A stretch of DNA of 64,000 nucleotides, from assembly GCA_024743055.1 (NCBI GenBank), contig JANSXH010000013.1, positions 60,716 to 124,715 on the forward strand, given 5' to 3'. Positions within the stretch are counted from its first letter, which is position 1, and each line of letters opens with the position of its first letter. Shown in pieces: positions 44,563 through 53,803 of the stretch. Under the pieces are notes generated by a model. That model searched no databases. It saw only the letters and a list, made by a program, of their open reading frames with translations, and was not told the DNA's origin. Source of the stretch: Pseudomonadota bacterium. GTDB lineage: Bacteria; Pseudomonadota; Alphaproteobacteria; Sneathiellales; Sneathiellaceae. The position numbers were made by a program, and so were the translations under genes.

Positions 44563-45966
44563 TTAAACGCTGAAATACATATCAAACTCAACCGGATGCG
44601 GTGTGTGTTCGAAGGCATAGACATCTTCCCATTTCATGGCGAGATAGCCGTCGATCATGTCATCGGTAAAGACACCGCCTTTTTTCAGGAACTCACGGTC
44701 GGCGTCCAGAGATTCCAACGCTTCACGGAGTGATCCACAGACAGTCGGAATGTCCTTAAGCTCTTCCGGTGGCAAGTCATAAAGATCCTTATCCATGGCA
44801 TCGCCTGGATGGATCTTGTTCTGAATGCCGTCAAGCCCAGCCATCATCATCGCAGCAAAGGCAAGATACGGATTGGCTGTACAATCGGGGAAGCGGATTT
44901 CAACACGCTTGCCGTTCGGGCTTGGAGAGTAGGGGATACGGCAGGAAGCAGAGCGGTTACGGGCTGAGTAGGCCAGTAGAACAGGAGCTTCAAAGCCGGG
45001 GATCAAACGTTTATATGAGTTTGTTCCAGCATTTGTGAAAGCGTTAATCGCTTTCGCATGCTTGATAATCCCACCAATATAGAAGAGAGCCGTTTCGGAA
45101 AGATCTGCATAACCGGATCCAGCAAAGACTGGTTTTCCGTCTTTCCAGATGGACTGATGGGTATGCATACCGGAGCCGTTGTCGCCGGCGACAGGCTTGG
45201 GCATGAAAGTCGCTGTCTTGCCATAGGCATGGGCGACGTTATGAACCACATATTTCTGCTTCTGAATCTCGTCGGCAGCTCCAACTAGAGTATTGAACTT
45301 CATTCCAAGTTCGTGCTGGCTTGGGGCAACTTCATGATGGTGCTTCTCAACGGATAGACCCATTTCTTTACAGACAGAGACCATTTCGCTGCGAATATCG
45401 GCGCCGCTATCTACTGGCTGGACCGGGAAATACCCACCTTTGACCCGGGGCCGATGGCCAGTGTTCCCACCGTCCATGTCTTCACCTGACATGAACGGGG
45501 CTTCGCTGTCGCTCATCTTATAGAAGGTATTGTGGCTGTCGGTAGAGAACTGGACATCGTCGAACATGAAAAACTCGGCTTCCGGACCAAAGTAGGTCGT
45601 GTCGCCGACACCTGTACTTCCAAGATAGGCTTCAGCTTTCTTGGCAACAGAGCGCGGATCCCGCTCATAGCTTTCGCCGCTCAACGGATCGAGAATATCG
45701 CAAAAGATGATGAGAGTAGACCGCGCCGCAAATGGATCCATAACAGCTGTAGTTGGATCAGGCATCAAGGTCATGTCAGATTCATTAATTGCTTTCCAGC
45801 CGGTGATCGAAGAGCCGTCGAACATAACGCCATCTTCGAACATGTCTTCGTCAACGACATCTACATGCATGGCCAGATGCTGCCATTTACCTTTTGGGTC
45901 GGTAAAGCGGAGGTCTACATATTCCACTTCGTTTTCTTTGATCATCTCAAGAACATTTGCAACCAT
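44563..45966 (-). CDS. glnA: glutamine synthetase type I
   Basis: A 467-residue GSI-beta enzyme, the dodecameric ligase that makes glutamine from glutamate, ammonium and ATP. Landmarks are the N-terminal [32 protein letters not shown], the ATP and glutamate site [24 protein letters not shown], and the adenylylation tyrosine in [12 protein letters not shown], so GlnE control is expected. It lies 70 bases downstream of glnB and should be transcribed from the sigma-54-type promoter ahead of glnB, perhaps with its own promoter too. Confidence 0.96.
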   Translation of the reverse strand: MVANVLEMIKENEVEYVDLRFTDPKGKWQHLAMHVDVVDEDMFEDGVMFDGSSITGWKAINESDMTLMPDPTTAVMDPFAARSTLIIFCDILDPLSGESYERDPRSVAKKAEAYLGSTGVGDTTYFGPEAEFFMFDDVQFSTDSHNTFYKMSDSEAPFMSGEDMDGGNTGHRPRVKGGYFPVQPVDSGADIRSEMVSVCKEMGLSVEKHHHEVAPSQHELGMKFNTLVGAADEIQKQKYVVHNVAHAYGKTATFMPKPVAGDNGSGMHTHQSIWKDGKPVFAGSGYADLSETALFYIGGIIKHAKAINAFTNAGTNSYKRLIPGFEAPVLLAYSARNRSASCRIPYSPSPNGKRVEIRFPDCTANPYLAFAAMMMAGLDGIQNKIHPGDAMDKDLYDLPPEELKDIPTVCGSLREALESLDADREFLKKGGVFTDDMIDGYLAMKWEDVYAFEHTPHPVEFDMYFSV

Positions 45967-46035
45967 AAGAACGTCTCTCTGTTTAGTAATTCAAAATTTA
46001 GTTAGGGGCAGCGACCGGCGAATACCGGTTACACA

Positions 46036-46422
<387 letters not shown>

Positions 46423-46444
46423 CTAAAAGCCTTTGCTTCTCTAT

Positions 46445-46460
46445 AGCATGAGCCGTGCCA
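46445..46460 (-). promoter_or_regulatory. sigma-54 (-24/-12) promoter of glnBA
   Basis: On the minus strand TGGCACG - GCTC - ATGCT matches the consensus TGGCACG-N4-TTGCW with one mismatch and the required GG-N10-GC spacing. The GC is 72 bases upstream of the glnB ATG, giving a 5' leader of about 60 bases. NtrC-dependent glnBA promoters of this type are well known; a clear NtrC dyad was not found upstream. Confidence 0.75.
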
Positions 46461-46584
46461 GAAAACAGGAAGAGTTACTTCGTGACTTAAGGCTCAAAAA
46501 ACTGCAGATTTCTCTCGTTTCGCTATCTGGTGTCGAATTGTGGTGAAAATTTGGGCGCCTAATAAATAGGCAAATGCCTAATTT

Positions 46585-46899
46585 TCAGGCTTTCTCCACT
46601 TTCCGTAATTTGTACAGACCCTTGAAGTCATTCGGGTCAGCCACCTCTCCTTTACGAATGATCAGTAAGCGATTGTTTCGGGCGAGATAGATTGCCTGTT
46701 GACGAACCGCCGTCATATATTTGCGCCAAATATCCTTCGGTGCCGTTTCTTTCGCGCGATCTGCGGCAAGGGCCTGTGCAATTTCCTGAGGGGAGACGTC
46801 CTTACCACCTTCTACAGCCCGGAGGATATATCCGATCACGGGATCTTCCGGTTGTGGCTCTTTCGCAGGATCGTCTGTCTCTATCTCGTCGGCTGTCAT
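46585..46899 (-). CDS. DUF3253 family protein
   Basis: A 104-residue protein with a DUF3253 domain (about 20-100): EDPVIGYILRAVEGGKDVSP, then ALAADRAKET, IWRKYMTAVRQQAIYLARNN and a final GLYKLRKV. The domain is predicted to be a small winged-helix. AGGAAT lies six bases before the ATG. A CCGGA-ATA-TCCGG palindrome sits about 23 bases upstream (46922-46934) and may be an operator. It is separate from the glnB operon downstream. Confidence 0.8.
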   Translation of the reverse strand: MTADEIETDDPAKEPQPEDPVIGYILRAVEGGKDVSPQEIAQALAADRAKETAPKDIWRKYMTAVRQQAIYLARNNRLLIIRKGEVADPNDFKGLYKLRKVEKA

Positions 46900-47004
46900 G
46901 AGTATTCCTATTCTTGCCCATCCGGAATATCCGGAATGATCTCGTTGTATGTATGTTTATCAGCGCAAGAAAGCAAGCAACCTAAAGGGCTGGGAACCCT
47001 ATAG

Positions 47005-47208
47005 TCAGTAATGAGGTGGTTTCTCGATTGAGTTGGGATCGGGAAGGGCGTCTTCGAGGCTGACAATACGGTCCTTGGCGCTGAGCAATTGCCTTTTCAG
47101 AGCCTCAATTTCATCCCATTGGCGGCTAACCATATCACTGAGCTCTGACAGCTTCTGGTCTTGCTCCGTAAACCTGATTTCAAGATCGTTGAGCCGCTGG
47201 TCTGACAT
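47005..47208 (-). CDS. slyX: SlyX family protein
   Basis: A 67-residue coiled-coil protein: MSDQRLNDLEIRFTEQDQKL and continuing heptads to about residue 52, ending with IEKPPHY, the highly conserved SlyX tail (PPHY). Function is not established. ATG 47208 has AAGGA before it inside the last codons of the aminotransferase gene, so the start overlaps the upstream stop region and is probably translationally coupled. Confidence 0.88.
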   Translation of the reverse strand: MSDQRLNDLEIRFTEQDQKLSELSDMVSRQWDEIEALKRQLLSAKDRIVSLEDALPDPNSIEKPPHY

Positions 47209-47212
47209 GAGA

Positions 47213-48385
47213 TTATCCTTTTTCCAATAAGAATTCATGGAACCGATCCATGGCCTGCTCAATATTTTCTGTGGAATTGGCGTATGAGAAACGGACATAG
47301 CCTTCACCTTCAGCACCAAAGCTGGTGCCCGCGATGGCGGCGACACCTTTTTCGTTCAAAAGCTGATCCTGGACTTCCTTGGCGGACAATCCGGTGCCGG
47401 TGATATTGGGAAACGCATAGAAGGCACCTTTCGGCAGAACACAGCTGACACCCGGGAGTGCGTTAAGGCGCACATGGATAATTTTGCGCCTTTCATCGAA
47501 GGCCGCCATCATTTCGTCCACCGGGCTCTGATCCCCGACAAGGGCTTCAATCCCCGCATATTGAGCACTGGCATTGACGCAGGAATGATAATTGACGCAA
47601 AGCCGCTGGGCATGCGGAACCAGGCTGTCAGGCCATAGCCCCCATCCCATGCGCCAACCGGTCATGGCATAGGTTTTCGACCAACCGTCAAGAACGATCA
47701 ATTGATCGCGAAGCTTCTCGAAGCCCAGCATACTTGTATGGCCTTCACCATCGTAGGTCATGCGGCTGTAGATTTCATCGGAGAGCACATAGACATCCAG
47801 ATGTCTCTTCAATCCTTCAGCAAGCTTCTCAAGCTCTGCGGCCCCAACGACACCGCCTGTTGGGTTGGCGGGGGTGTTGAGGATAATCAGTCGGGTCCGA
47901 TCGGTGATTTGCGAAAGAACCGTTTCCGCATCAAAGGAAAAGCCGGTCTCCTCATTCAGGCGAATAGGAACCGGGGTCGCTCCGGTGAAGCGGATCATGC
48001 TTTCATATATGGGAAAGCCCGGATTGGGATACATGATCTCGGCGCCATCTTCCCCGAACATTTCAATGGCAAAGGCCATTGTCACCTTGCCACCAGGCAC
48101 GACGATAATATTATCCGGGGAGACTGTTACATCGCGATATTTTTCAATATCTGCGGCAACGGTCTCTCTCAGCTCCGGAATGCCATTTGCCGCCGTATAC
48201 CCATGATGTCCATCACGTAAAGCCTTGATCCCGGCCTCGACGATATTGGTAGGTGTCGGAAAATCCGGCTGGCCAATGCCTAGATTAATCACGTCTTTTC
48301 CCGTCGCCGCCAATGCATTGGCCCGCGCCAGAACATCAAACGCCGTTTCCGTGCCCAAACGGGACATCTTTTCCGATACAGCCAT
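47213..48385 (-). CDS. pyridoxal-phosphate aminotransferase, aspartate-type (class I)
   Basis: A 390-residue fold-type I aminotransferase of the Igamma/AspC-like group. Features: LGIGQPDFPTP, YTAANGIPELRETVA, substrate loop NTPANPTGGVV, PLP-binding lysine in DGWSKTYAMTGWRMGW (about 229-244), and RFSYANSTENI near the end. Usual substrates are aspartate, aromatic or alanine-type amino acids. GAGGGA lies before the ATG. slyX follows and overlaps it slightly. Confidence 0.9.
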   Translation of the reverse strand: MAVSEKMSRLGTETAFDVLARANALAATGKDVINLGIGQPDFPTPTNIVEAGIKALRDGHHGYTAANGIPELRETVAADIEKYRDVTVSPDNIIVVPGGKVTMAFAIEMFGEDGAEIMYPNPGFPIYESMIRFTGATPVPIRLNEETGFSFDAETVLSQITDRTRLIILNTPANPTGGVVGAAELEKLAEGLKRHLDVYVLSDEIYSRMTYDGEGHTSMLGFEKLRDQLIVLDGWSKTYAMTGWRMGWGLWPDSLVPHAQRLCVNYHSCVNASAQYAGIEALVGDQSPVDEMMAAFDERRKIIHVRLNALPGVSCVLPKGAFYAFPNITGTGLSAKEVQDQLLNEKGVAAIAGTSFGAEGEGYVRFSYANSTENIEQAMDRFHEFLLEKG

Positions 48386-48435
48386 AAGGATCCCTCTTAC
48401 CAGTCAGTCACAAGGCTCCGCACATTAACGGTGAA

Positions 48436-49872
48436 TCAGTTTTGCTGGAAGGGGAAAGTGGAGAGAAAGAGGCCGAGCATGGTTTGGGTCCAGTCCTTAA
48501 GTAGTAGCTGGAATTCGCTGCCGCAATTTGGGTCATATTGGTTTAACAGGCAGTATTGAAAGTTTTGTGGAGGAATGTGCTCCATAAGAGCTGCCACACC
48601 AATGAACTCTGTACCTTTAGTCATAAGAGTTTCGTATAGATAGGCTTGAGGAAATCCTGTTGTGGCGTTGAGAGCATAATAGCCTTTGCGAGTGGTAATA
48701 AATCCGTCGCCCCTTTCCCACGCTCCCAAGTAAGATACTTCAGGGTCAGGCTGAAAGAAGTACCCCGTTGCCTGAACTATGTTGGCGTCAAATTCAATGG
48801 ATAGATTGTTGATCTGTTGGAGATTAGGAGCTTCACCGCCGCTGAACCCGACAGTTATGTCGAAATTTTCCATTTCGCCAGCGCAAAAATATCCATCGCC
48901 TTGAATTTCAATTCCAGCAGGAAGAGCAACAACGCCTCCGTTCTTAGGGCTTTCATAAATATCGTAATTGAACCCCTGCGGGTTGACCCCTAAGGCATTC
49001 ATGATGAGATTTATCGCCTCTGGATTGTCTGCATATGGTGCCAACGCAGAAAACGGTCGGGTGCGGGATTTTTTGAAGGTAATTCCTCCGCACTGAATAG
49101 TCTTCCCATCCGTCTCATTCACATCAGCCGAAAAGGCCACAGTCAAATTCTGTGTATTGACGTTGGCTGTATTCCCGGCCGTTTCGAGCTCGGAAAGATA
49201 GCTCGCAGGCATAACCCAGCTGATGGAGGCGGCACCTTTCTCCAGACCACCATCACCGATACCGACAAGCAGGCCTTCTTTGTTGATCACCGGCGCTCCT
49301 GACATGCCGGAAACAAGATGCCCTTGGGCCCTAATGACCTGGGTTCCATCTTCCATGAGACCGGCCTGTTGCAGCTGCTGCCAAGCCTCTGCCGGGATGG
49401 CTTTGCGTAAGGTGGCGTCACCCGCTGATTTCTTGAGATCCACATCATGCCAACTATTAACTCCATAGCCATATCCAATGGCTTTGAGTACCTCATTGAC
49501 TGCGACCTCATTATTCTCCGTCTGAAGGGCAGGCCAGCCGTGATCGTCATTGACAGACAACAGCGCCAGATCCGCTTTCGTCAATTGGTTGGTGACCCTG
49601 AGCTGGGTGGTCTTCTTGGTCTCTTGGTTCCAGCCGGAAATTGTTGTGCAGCCAGCAACCACATGCAGGGCCGTTACCACCCGGCTTGAGTCTTTCCAAA
49701 CAAACCCGCTGCCCTGCTTGGATGATCCGGTACAGTCTGAGGCCGTAATTTTCACCAGGGACCTGGAGGCTGCCTTGATGGTGTCCGCAGACGGCTCAGC
49801 AAAGCTTACCCCCGTTGCCGCGATTGGTGAGGCCAAAGCCGCCAGTAATATGTACCGCCCTAGTTGGAGCAT
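48436..49872 (-). CDS. exported trypsin-like serine protease (S1/HtrA-like)
   Basis: A 478-residue protein with a signal peptide (1-26, LLAALASPIAATGVSFAEP). The catalytic triad is visible: His in VVTALHVVAGC, Asp in KADLALLSVND, Ser in VSGMSGAPVINKEG. There is no PDZ domain; residues about 240-478 are a cysteine-containing C-terminal region of unknown fold. ATG 49872 is used because the TTG four codons before lacks support. Its start lies within the last 13 bases of the upstream membrane-protein gene, so both are made together. Probably periplasmic quality control or cleavage of an unknown partner. Confidence 0.85.
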   Translation of the reverse strand: MLQLGRYILLAALASPIAATGVSFAEPSADTIKAASRSLVKITASDCTGSSKQGSGFVWKDSSRVVTALHVVAGCTTISGWNQETKKTTQLRVTNQLTKADLALLSVNDDHGWPALQTENNEVAVNEVLKAIGYGYGVNSWHDVDLKKSAGDATLRKAIPAEAWQQLQQAGLMEDGTQVIRAQGHLVSGMSGAPVINKEGLLVGIGDGGLEKGAASISWVMPASYLSELETAGNTANVNTQNLTVAFSADVNETDGKTIQCGGITFKKSRTRPFSALAPYADNPEAINLIMNALGVNPQGFNYDIYESPKNGGVVALPAGIEIQGDGYFCAGEMENFDITVGFSGGEAPNLQQINNLSIEFDANIVQATGYFFQPDPEVSYLGAWERGDGFITTRKGYYALNATTGFPQAYLYETLMTKGTEFIGVAALMEHIPPQNFQYCLLNQYDPNCGSEFQLLLKDWTQTMLGLFLSTFPFQQN

Positions 49873-50495
49873 AGAAGTGTCCAAGTCTGCTCAAGTTTTG
49901 AAGCCGTTTTGTCAGTGTCGAATTTTGTCTCGGCTGTCCAGACAGCTACATCACGCCAGATGCCGCCAGCAGCTTCAAACGCACGTCGCCTGTTATCCGG
50001 GTCCGCATGGTTTTCTGCATGCAGGTCAGCGCATTTACCCAGGACTGTGGCATCAATGGAAAACAGGATGGTGGAAAGAGGTGAGGGTCCTTCAGTGGAT
50101 GTGGTCGCAATATCCCCGCTAGCTTTGGAGAAAGTGACGCCATAACGCTGCCAGGCAGTTATTTGCAAAGCTTGGTCTATCGAAAATCCTGCATCTGTCA
50201 GTTCCTGAACCTGCTCTTTTGGAGAAGGGCTAAGGGTGTCGTGAGTGCGTAGATACAGTCCGCCAGCGACCAGAAGCAGGCAGGCAAAGGCAAAAGACAT
50301 GATCCGCAAGAGATATCCGGGCCGCTGTTCGCGATCCTCAGATTTTAGTTCCCGAAGCCCGAAGAAACCCGCGAGAAGGGCGGTGAGGGCACCAATAACA
50401 CTGCCGACGACAGCAGAAGAAGACAAGCCAATGAGTAAACCGGTGAGGGCCCCTAATGCAGCGCCGGCAATTAAGTTTGACCACATGCTCTTCAT
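49860..50495 (-). CDS. membrane protein with soluble C-terminal domain, partner of the protease
   Basis: A 211-residue protein with two glycine/alanine-rich membrane helices at about 5-45, a third at about 60-80, then a roughly 125-residue soluble domain with two cysteines. GGAGG lies very close to ATG 50495; ATG 50486 is the alternative. The gene overlaps the protease start by 13 bases, so the two products probably act together, the soluble domain being in the periplasm with the protease. No family recognised. Confidence 0.65.
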   Translation of the reverse strand: MKSMWSNLIAGAALGALTGLLIGLSSSAVVGSVIGALTALLAGFFGLRELKSEDREQRPGYLLRIMSFAFACLLLVAGGLYLRTHDTLSPSPKEQVQELTDAGFSIDQALQITAWQRYGVTFSKASGDIATTSTEGPSPLSTILFSIDATVLGKCADLHAENHADPDNRRRAFEAAGGIWRDVAVWTAETKFDTDKTASKLEQTWTLLCSN

Positions 50496-50671
50496 ATACC
50501 TCCATGCCGATGGATGCAGGATAAACGAGTATATTATTAAAATCAAAAGTTACGTCTGGATGTTTGCTAAAAAACACCGGCCTCTAATTTACCTTGCTCT
50601 GATGAGATTTCTGTTGCTATTCCAAGCACTGCCGTGCACAAATCCTGTGTTTTTTTCGAGTTGAGGTCCCT

Positions 50672-51832
50672 ATGAAACCGTCGAACACCGTCTTGAGTTC
50701 TTTTGGCACAACCATCTTTGAAGTGATGTCCAAATTGGCCATCGAGCATGGCGCCATTAATTTAGGGCAGGGCTTTCCCGACGAGGACGGACCTGAAGAT
50801 ATCAGAGTGCTTGCGGCAAATGCGACGGCGGAAGGGCCTAACCAGTATCCACCAATGATGGGATTGCCTGAATTGCGTCAGGCCGTTGCTACACATGACT
50901 ATAGATTTTACGGACTCAGCGTCAATTGGCAGACAGATACGCTCGTCACTTCAGGGGCTACAGAAGCTTTGGCCGCTTGTTTGCTGGGTTTACTCAATCC
51001 CGGGGATGAAGTGGTTTTATTTGAACCTCTCTATGATTGCTATCTACCCATGGTCAAGCTGGCGGGCGGCATTCCCAAATTTGTTCGGCTAGATCCACCT
51101 CACTGGACAATTGATCCGGAGAAGTTGAAGAGTGCTTTTAGCGACAAGACAAAGCTTGTCCTGATGAACAGCCCAATGAATCCAACAGGCAAGGTGTTTT
51201 CTGTTGAGGAACTTCAACAAATTGCCGATCTGGTGACTGCGCATGACGCCTATGCGATTTGTGATGAAGTCTATGAGCATATTATTTTTGGCGACAGGCG
51301 GCATGTTCCTCTGATGAGTTTGCCGGGTATGGGGGAACGTACGATCCGTATTGCCTCAGCCGGCAAGACCTTTTCACTTACGGGATGGAAGGTGGGGTAT
51401 GCCACGGGTTGTGCCGATATGATCGCCCGGATATCAAAGGCACATCAGTTTCTGGTTTTCACCACCCCTCCAAACTTGCAAAAGGCTGTTGCCTTTGGCT
51501 TGGGTAAGGAAGATCCTTTTTATGAGGATCTCAAGCAGTCCATGCAGTCAAAACGGGACTTGTTTCGAAGTGGTTTGGAGCGGATTGGCTTTGAGACCGC
51601 GGAATGTGGTGGCACTTATTTTCTCAATGCCGATATCTCCAGCGTAGGGTTTGACGGGACGGACGAAGAATTTTGCCGCCTGATTACAACAGAAGTCGGG
51701 GTTGCTGCGGTGCCGTTCAGCGCTTTTTACCAATCGGAAAATGCCAAACAGAATTTTGCCCGCTTTTGCTTTTGTAAAAAAGATGAAGTGCTTGAAGAAG
51801 CGGTTGAAAAACTCGCGGGATTTTTTTCCTGA
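50672..51832 (+). CDS. PLP-dependent aminotransferase (methionine/kynurenine type)
   Basis: A 386-residue fold-type I aminotransferase similar to YbdL and kynurenine aminotransferases: NLGQGFPDEDGPEDI, NQYPPMMGLPELRQAVA, VTSGATEALAACLLGLLNPG, NSPMNPTGKVF, and the PLP lysine in SAGKTFSLTGWKVGYA. The family uses methionine, glutamine or kynurenine as donors, for example in the last step of methionine salvage. GAGG precedes the ATG. It is followed by the tRNA-His promoter. Confidence 0.9.
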   Translation: MKPSNTVLSSFGTTIFEVMSKLAIEHGAINLGQGFPDEDGPEDIRVLAANATAEGPNQYPPMMGLPELRQAVATHDYRFYGLSVNWQTDTLVTSGATEALAACLLGLLNPGDEVVLFEPLYDCYLPMVKLAGGIPKFVRLDPPHWTIDPEKLKSAFSDKTKLVLMNSPMNPTGKVFSVEELQQIADLVTAHDAYAICDEVYEHIIFGDRRHVPLMSLPGMGERTIRIASAGKTFSLTGWKVGYATGCADMIARISKAHQFLVFTTPPNLQKAVAFGLGKEDPFYEDLKQSMQSKRDLFRSGLERIGFETAECGGTYFLNADISSVGFDGTDEEFCRLITTEVGVAAVPFSAFYQSENAKQNFARFCFCKKDEVLEEAVEKLAGFFS

Positions 51833-51849
51833 GTTAGGCTAAAGTTCTC

Positions 51850-51878
51850 TTGACCACATTACGGAGGATCGCTAAACA
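51850..51878 (+). promoter_or_regulatory. probable promoter of tRNA-His
   Basis: TTGACC (51850-51855), a 17-base spacer and TAAACA (51873-51878) lie 15 bases before the tRNA. The -35 matches five of six; the -10 is weak. Confidence 0.45.
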
Positions 51879-51892
51879 GGGCGCCTCCTTAT

Positions 51893-51970
51893 GGCGAACG
51901 TAGCTCAGTTGGTTAGAGCGCCTGACTGTGACTCAGGAGGTCGGGGGTTCAAGACCCCTCGTTCGCCCCA
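51893..51970 (+). tRNA. tRNA-His (GTG)
   Basis: A complete cloverleaf: acceptor GCGAACG/CGTTCGC (51894-51900 with 51960-51966), D arm GCTC/GAGC, anticodon stem CCTGA/TCAGG with loop CTGTGAC (anticodon GTG), T arm GGGGG/CCCCT with loop TTCAAGA, and encoded CCA (51968-51970). A G at 51893 (position -1) faces C73 at 51967, the canonical histidine identity pair. The prophage integrase gene lies directly downstream, so the 3' half of this tRNA is the probable integration site. Confidence 0.97.
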
Positions 51971-51975
51971 AATTA
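51940..51975 (+). other. probable prophage attachment site (attL) in the tRNA-His 3' end
   Basis: A tyrosine integrase gene ends 80 bases from the tRNA, and everything to the right is phage-like. Integrases of this type use a tRNA 3' half as attB and restore the gene on integration. The second copy (attR) would lie beyond the right edge, so the core cannot be delimited here. Confidence 0.5.
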
Positions 51976-52015
51976 AGCCCCTGAAATCATTATGGTTTTG
52001 GGGGCTTCTCTCTTT
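51975..52015 (+). terminator. terminator-like hairpin after tRNA-His
   Basis: AAGCCCC pairs with GGGGCTT and the pairing continues inward through a GAAATCA-type stretch to give a stem of about 15 pairs with a TTA loop, followed by a pyrimidine-rich CTCTCTTT. It begins five bases after CCA. It may belong to the element side of the attachment site. Confidence 0.6.
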
Positions 52016-52054
52016 ATAAGCCATTATCGGTTTTACACTCTTTTTCAAAAGGTT

Positions 52055-53092
52055 TTACAAATCGGTTCTTATTTGGTTCGCGTCAAGCCGCGCTATGGCC
52101 CTCGCCATGCGTCTTTGTTGCTCAGTATATTTCTTCACCATGGCCATAGTTTCATGTCCCGTGACTGAGGCTATTTCCTCATCCGTAAGCTTTAGCTCTT
52201 TTAGTATGGTTGCCGCTGTATAGCGCAGTCCATGGGTGGTGGTATCTAAATCGAATCCGGCGTCTGTATAGGCTCTTCTCATCACGTTCTCGAAGTTCCT
52301 TTTCTTAAACGGAGCGCCCCTACTGTTGGTGATAAGCATCATGTGGTCGTGATTCTCTAGCCATGGGTCCAGAACGTCTTTTAGGGCCTGAGAGAGCTTT
52401 ATAACAAGCTTGACGGAGGTCTTGAGCTGGACCACCTGTACTTTGCCGTCCTTTAAATCACTGCGGGTCATTTTGATAACATCCTGGCCCCGCTGTCCGG
52501 TGTTCAGGGCTAACTCAAATGCAACCCGCTCTGTGGTGTCTGGCTTCCAATATTTCCTGAAAGCGATAATCTCATAATCTTCCCATGGCCGGTGAGGGGT
52601 GGGGACGTTTATGTCCTCTACGCCCTCTGCAGGATTGTCTTTGCGATACCCTCTCTTTTTTCCAAACTTGAGAAGAGCCTTTAACACAGATATCAAATAG
52701 TCCGCCTTGCGGGGTGTATCCTGAAAGGTGTCCCTCAGCTCGTATACCTCGGGTATAGTAAGCAGGGCGACCGGCAAATCTCCATAGGTAGTTTCGAGGA
52801 TAGACAGATAGCTTCGATAATCGGATTTAGTGCTGGCGGCGAGTTTCTTAAAATCCGGCGAGTCCTTGTAGTCCTCTATCATCTTACCCCAAGTACCTTT
52901 TTTGTTTGGGGCCTTTCCAGGGTCTTCAAACGTCGCATGGATATCATTGTAGCTGCACAGGAATTCATAGGACATAAACTCACCAGCTATAGGGATTAGC
53001 GCCCCGCCTCGACGGTAGTACGTGTATTTTTTCCCTTTCGCTCTCGGGCGGAAGATATACTTAAGCGAAGTTTCTCTGTTCTTTCCGACCAT
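52055..53092 (-). CDS. int: phage tyrosine-type integrase
   Basis: A 345-residue tyrosine recombinase that inserts and excises the prophage. The catalytic domain (about 170-335) shows the first arginine in NTGQRGQDVIKM, a lysine in QLKTSVKL, H-x-x-R in THGLRYTAATIL, and the final TGHETMAMVKKYTEQ with histidine and the nucleophile tyrosine. An N-terminal arm region (1-60) and a core-binding domain (about 65-160) precede it. It reads toward tRNA-His and overlaps the AlpA-like gene by 97 bases. Confidence 0.93.
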   Translation of the reverse strand: MVGKNRETSLKYIFRPRAKGKKYTYYRRGGALIPIAGEFMSYEFLCSYNDIHATFEDPGKAPNKKGTWGKMIEDYKDSPDFKKLAASTKSDYRSYLSILETTYGDLPVALLTIPEVYELRDTFQDTPRKADYLISVLKALLKFGKKRGYRKDNPAEGVEDINVPTPHRPWEDYEIIAFRKYWKPDTTERVAFELALNTGQRGQDVIKMTRSDLKDGKVQVVQLKTSVKLVIKLSQALKDVLDPWLENHDHMMLITNSRGAPFKKRNFENVMRRAYTDAGFDLDTTTHGLRYTAATILKELKLTDEEIASVTGHETMAMVKKYTEQQRRMARAIARLDANQIRTDL

Positions 53093-53304
53093 GTTTCGCT
53101 TACCTCCATGCCATTTTCTTTTCTGTCCAGCCAGTCATCCAGCTTCTCTTTCAACCATACCTTACGATTCCGGGTTATCCAAGTTGGCTCCGGGGCGCGT
53201 CCTTTCTTCACCTCAGCCTGGAACGTGGACACGCTTAAGCCAACGTAATCCGCCGCCTTCTTGATAGGCATTCCTCTAGGCCATGGTTCAGGAGTCGCTG
53301 TCAT
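52996..53304 (-). CDS. AlpA-like DNA-binding protein / excisionase
   Basis: A 102-residue protein with an N-terminal MerR/AlpA-type helix-turn-helix (about 10-60): MPIKKAADYVGLSVSTFQAE then RNRKVWLKEKLDDWLD. The lysine/arginine-rich tail overlaps the integrase start by 97 bases. Position and size suit an excisionase that turns the integrase reaction toward excision. GAGGAAG precedes the ATG. Confidence 0.82.
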   Translation of the reverse strand: MTATPEPWPRGMPIKKAADYVGLSVSTFQAEVKKGRAPEPTWITRNRKVWLKEKLDDWLDRKENGMEVSETWSERTEKLRLSISSARERKGKNTRTTVEAGR

Positions 53305-53326
53305 TCTTCCTCACTTAATACGGGGG

Positions 53327-53596
53327 TCATCGGGGGCCGATTCCAATCACCTGGTCGACGAACTTTTTTGCGAGGCGGGTGTAGCGCTCTGCATTGTCTA
53401 CCTTCTTCTTTCCAATGGTCCAGGTATTGGGGCCGGGAACCAACATCTTTAGGGTATCAATCATGAGCCCGTCATATCTTGCTATTTCCGCAGCCCGTAT
53501 TTCTCTGCTTCGTTGCGACAATGCCAGGTCATGCTCTTTGCGGCCAGCAGCATAGCCAGCAGAGTACCCGCGCTTATATTCTGGTGTTTGGGGCAT
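53327..53596 (-). CDS. phage hypothetical protein
   Basis: An 89-residue basic helical protein starting MPQTPEYKRGYSAGYAAGRK; the GY-x-AGY-x-AGR segment resembles repeats seen in small phage early proteins, but no function is known. GGAGGAG lies before the ATG, immediately after the stop of the upstream gene. Confidence 0.6.
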   Translation of the reverse strand: MPQTPEYKRGYSAGYAAGRKEHDLALSQRSREIRAAEIARYDGLMIDTLKMLVPGPNTWTIGKKKVDNAERYTRLAKKFVDQVIGIGPR

Positions 53597-53803
53597 CTAC
53601 TCCTCCCTACAACGCACTGATAGGGCAGCACGTTTAAGGCACTCGAGAGTGTGCCCTGCCGCTATCGTTCTATGTGTCTGAGTCACTCGGGCCATTGTGT
53701 CGGGGAATTTGTATTGATTGAACATACGTGCAAACTCAATTTGTTCTTCTGGTTCCAGCGCTACTATTGCTGAAAGAATGTTGGCTTTTTCAGTATGTCC
53801 CAT
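53597..53803 (-). CDS. phage hypothetical protein
   Basis: A 68-residue helical protein without a recognised domain. Its ATG follows the preceding stop directly (GGATGGATAGATG), and its own stop abuts the next gene. Kept because it fits the unbroken coupled gene string. Confidence 0.55.
   Translation of the reverse strand: MGHTEKANILSAIVALEPEEQIEFARMFNQYKFPDTMARVTQTHRTIAAGHTLECLKRAALSVRCREE

Noticed and set aside
46461..46584. NtrC enhancer upstream of the glnB promoter
   Set aside because: GTG/CAC-containing stretches are present but no TGCAC-type dyad with correct spacing could be found.
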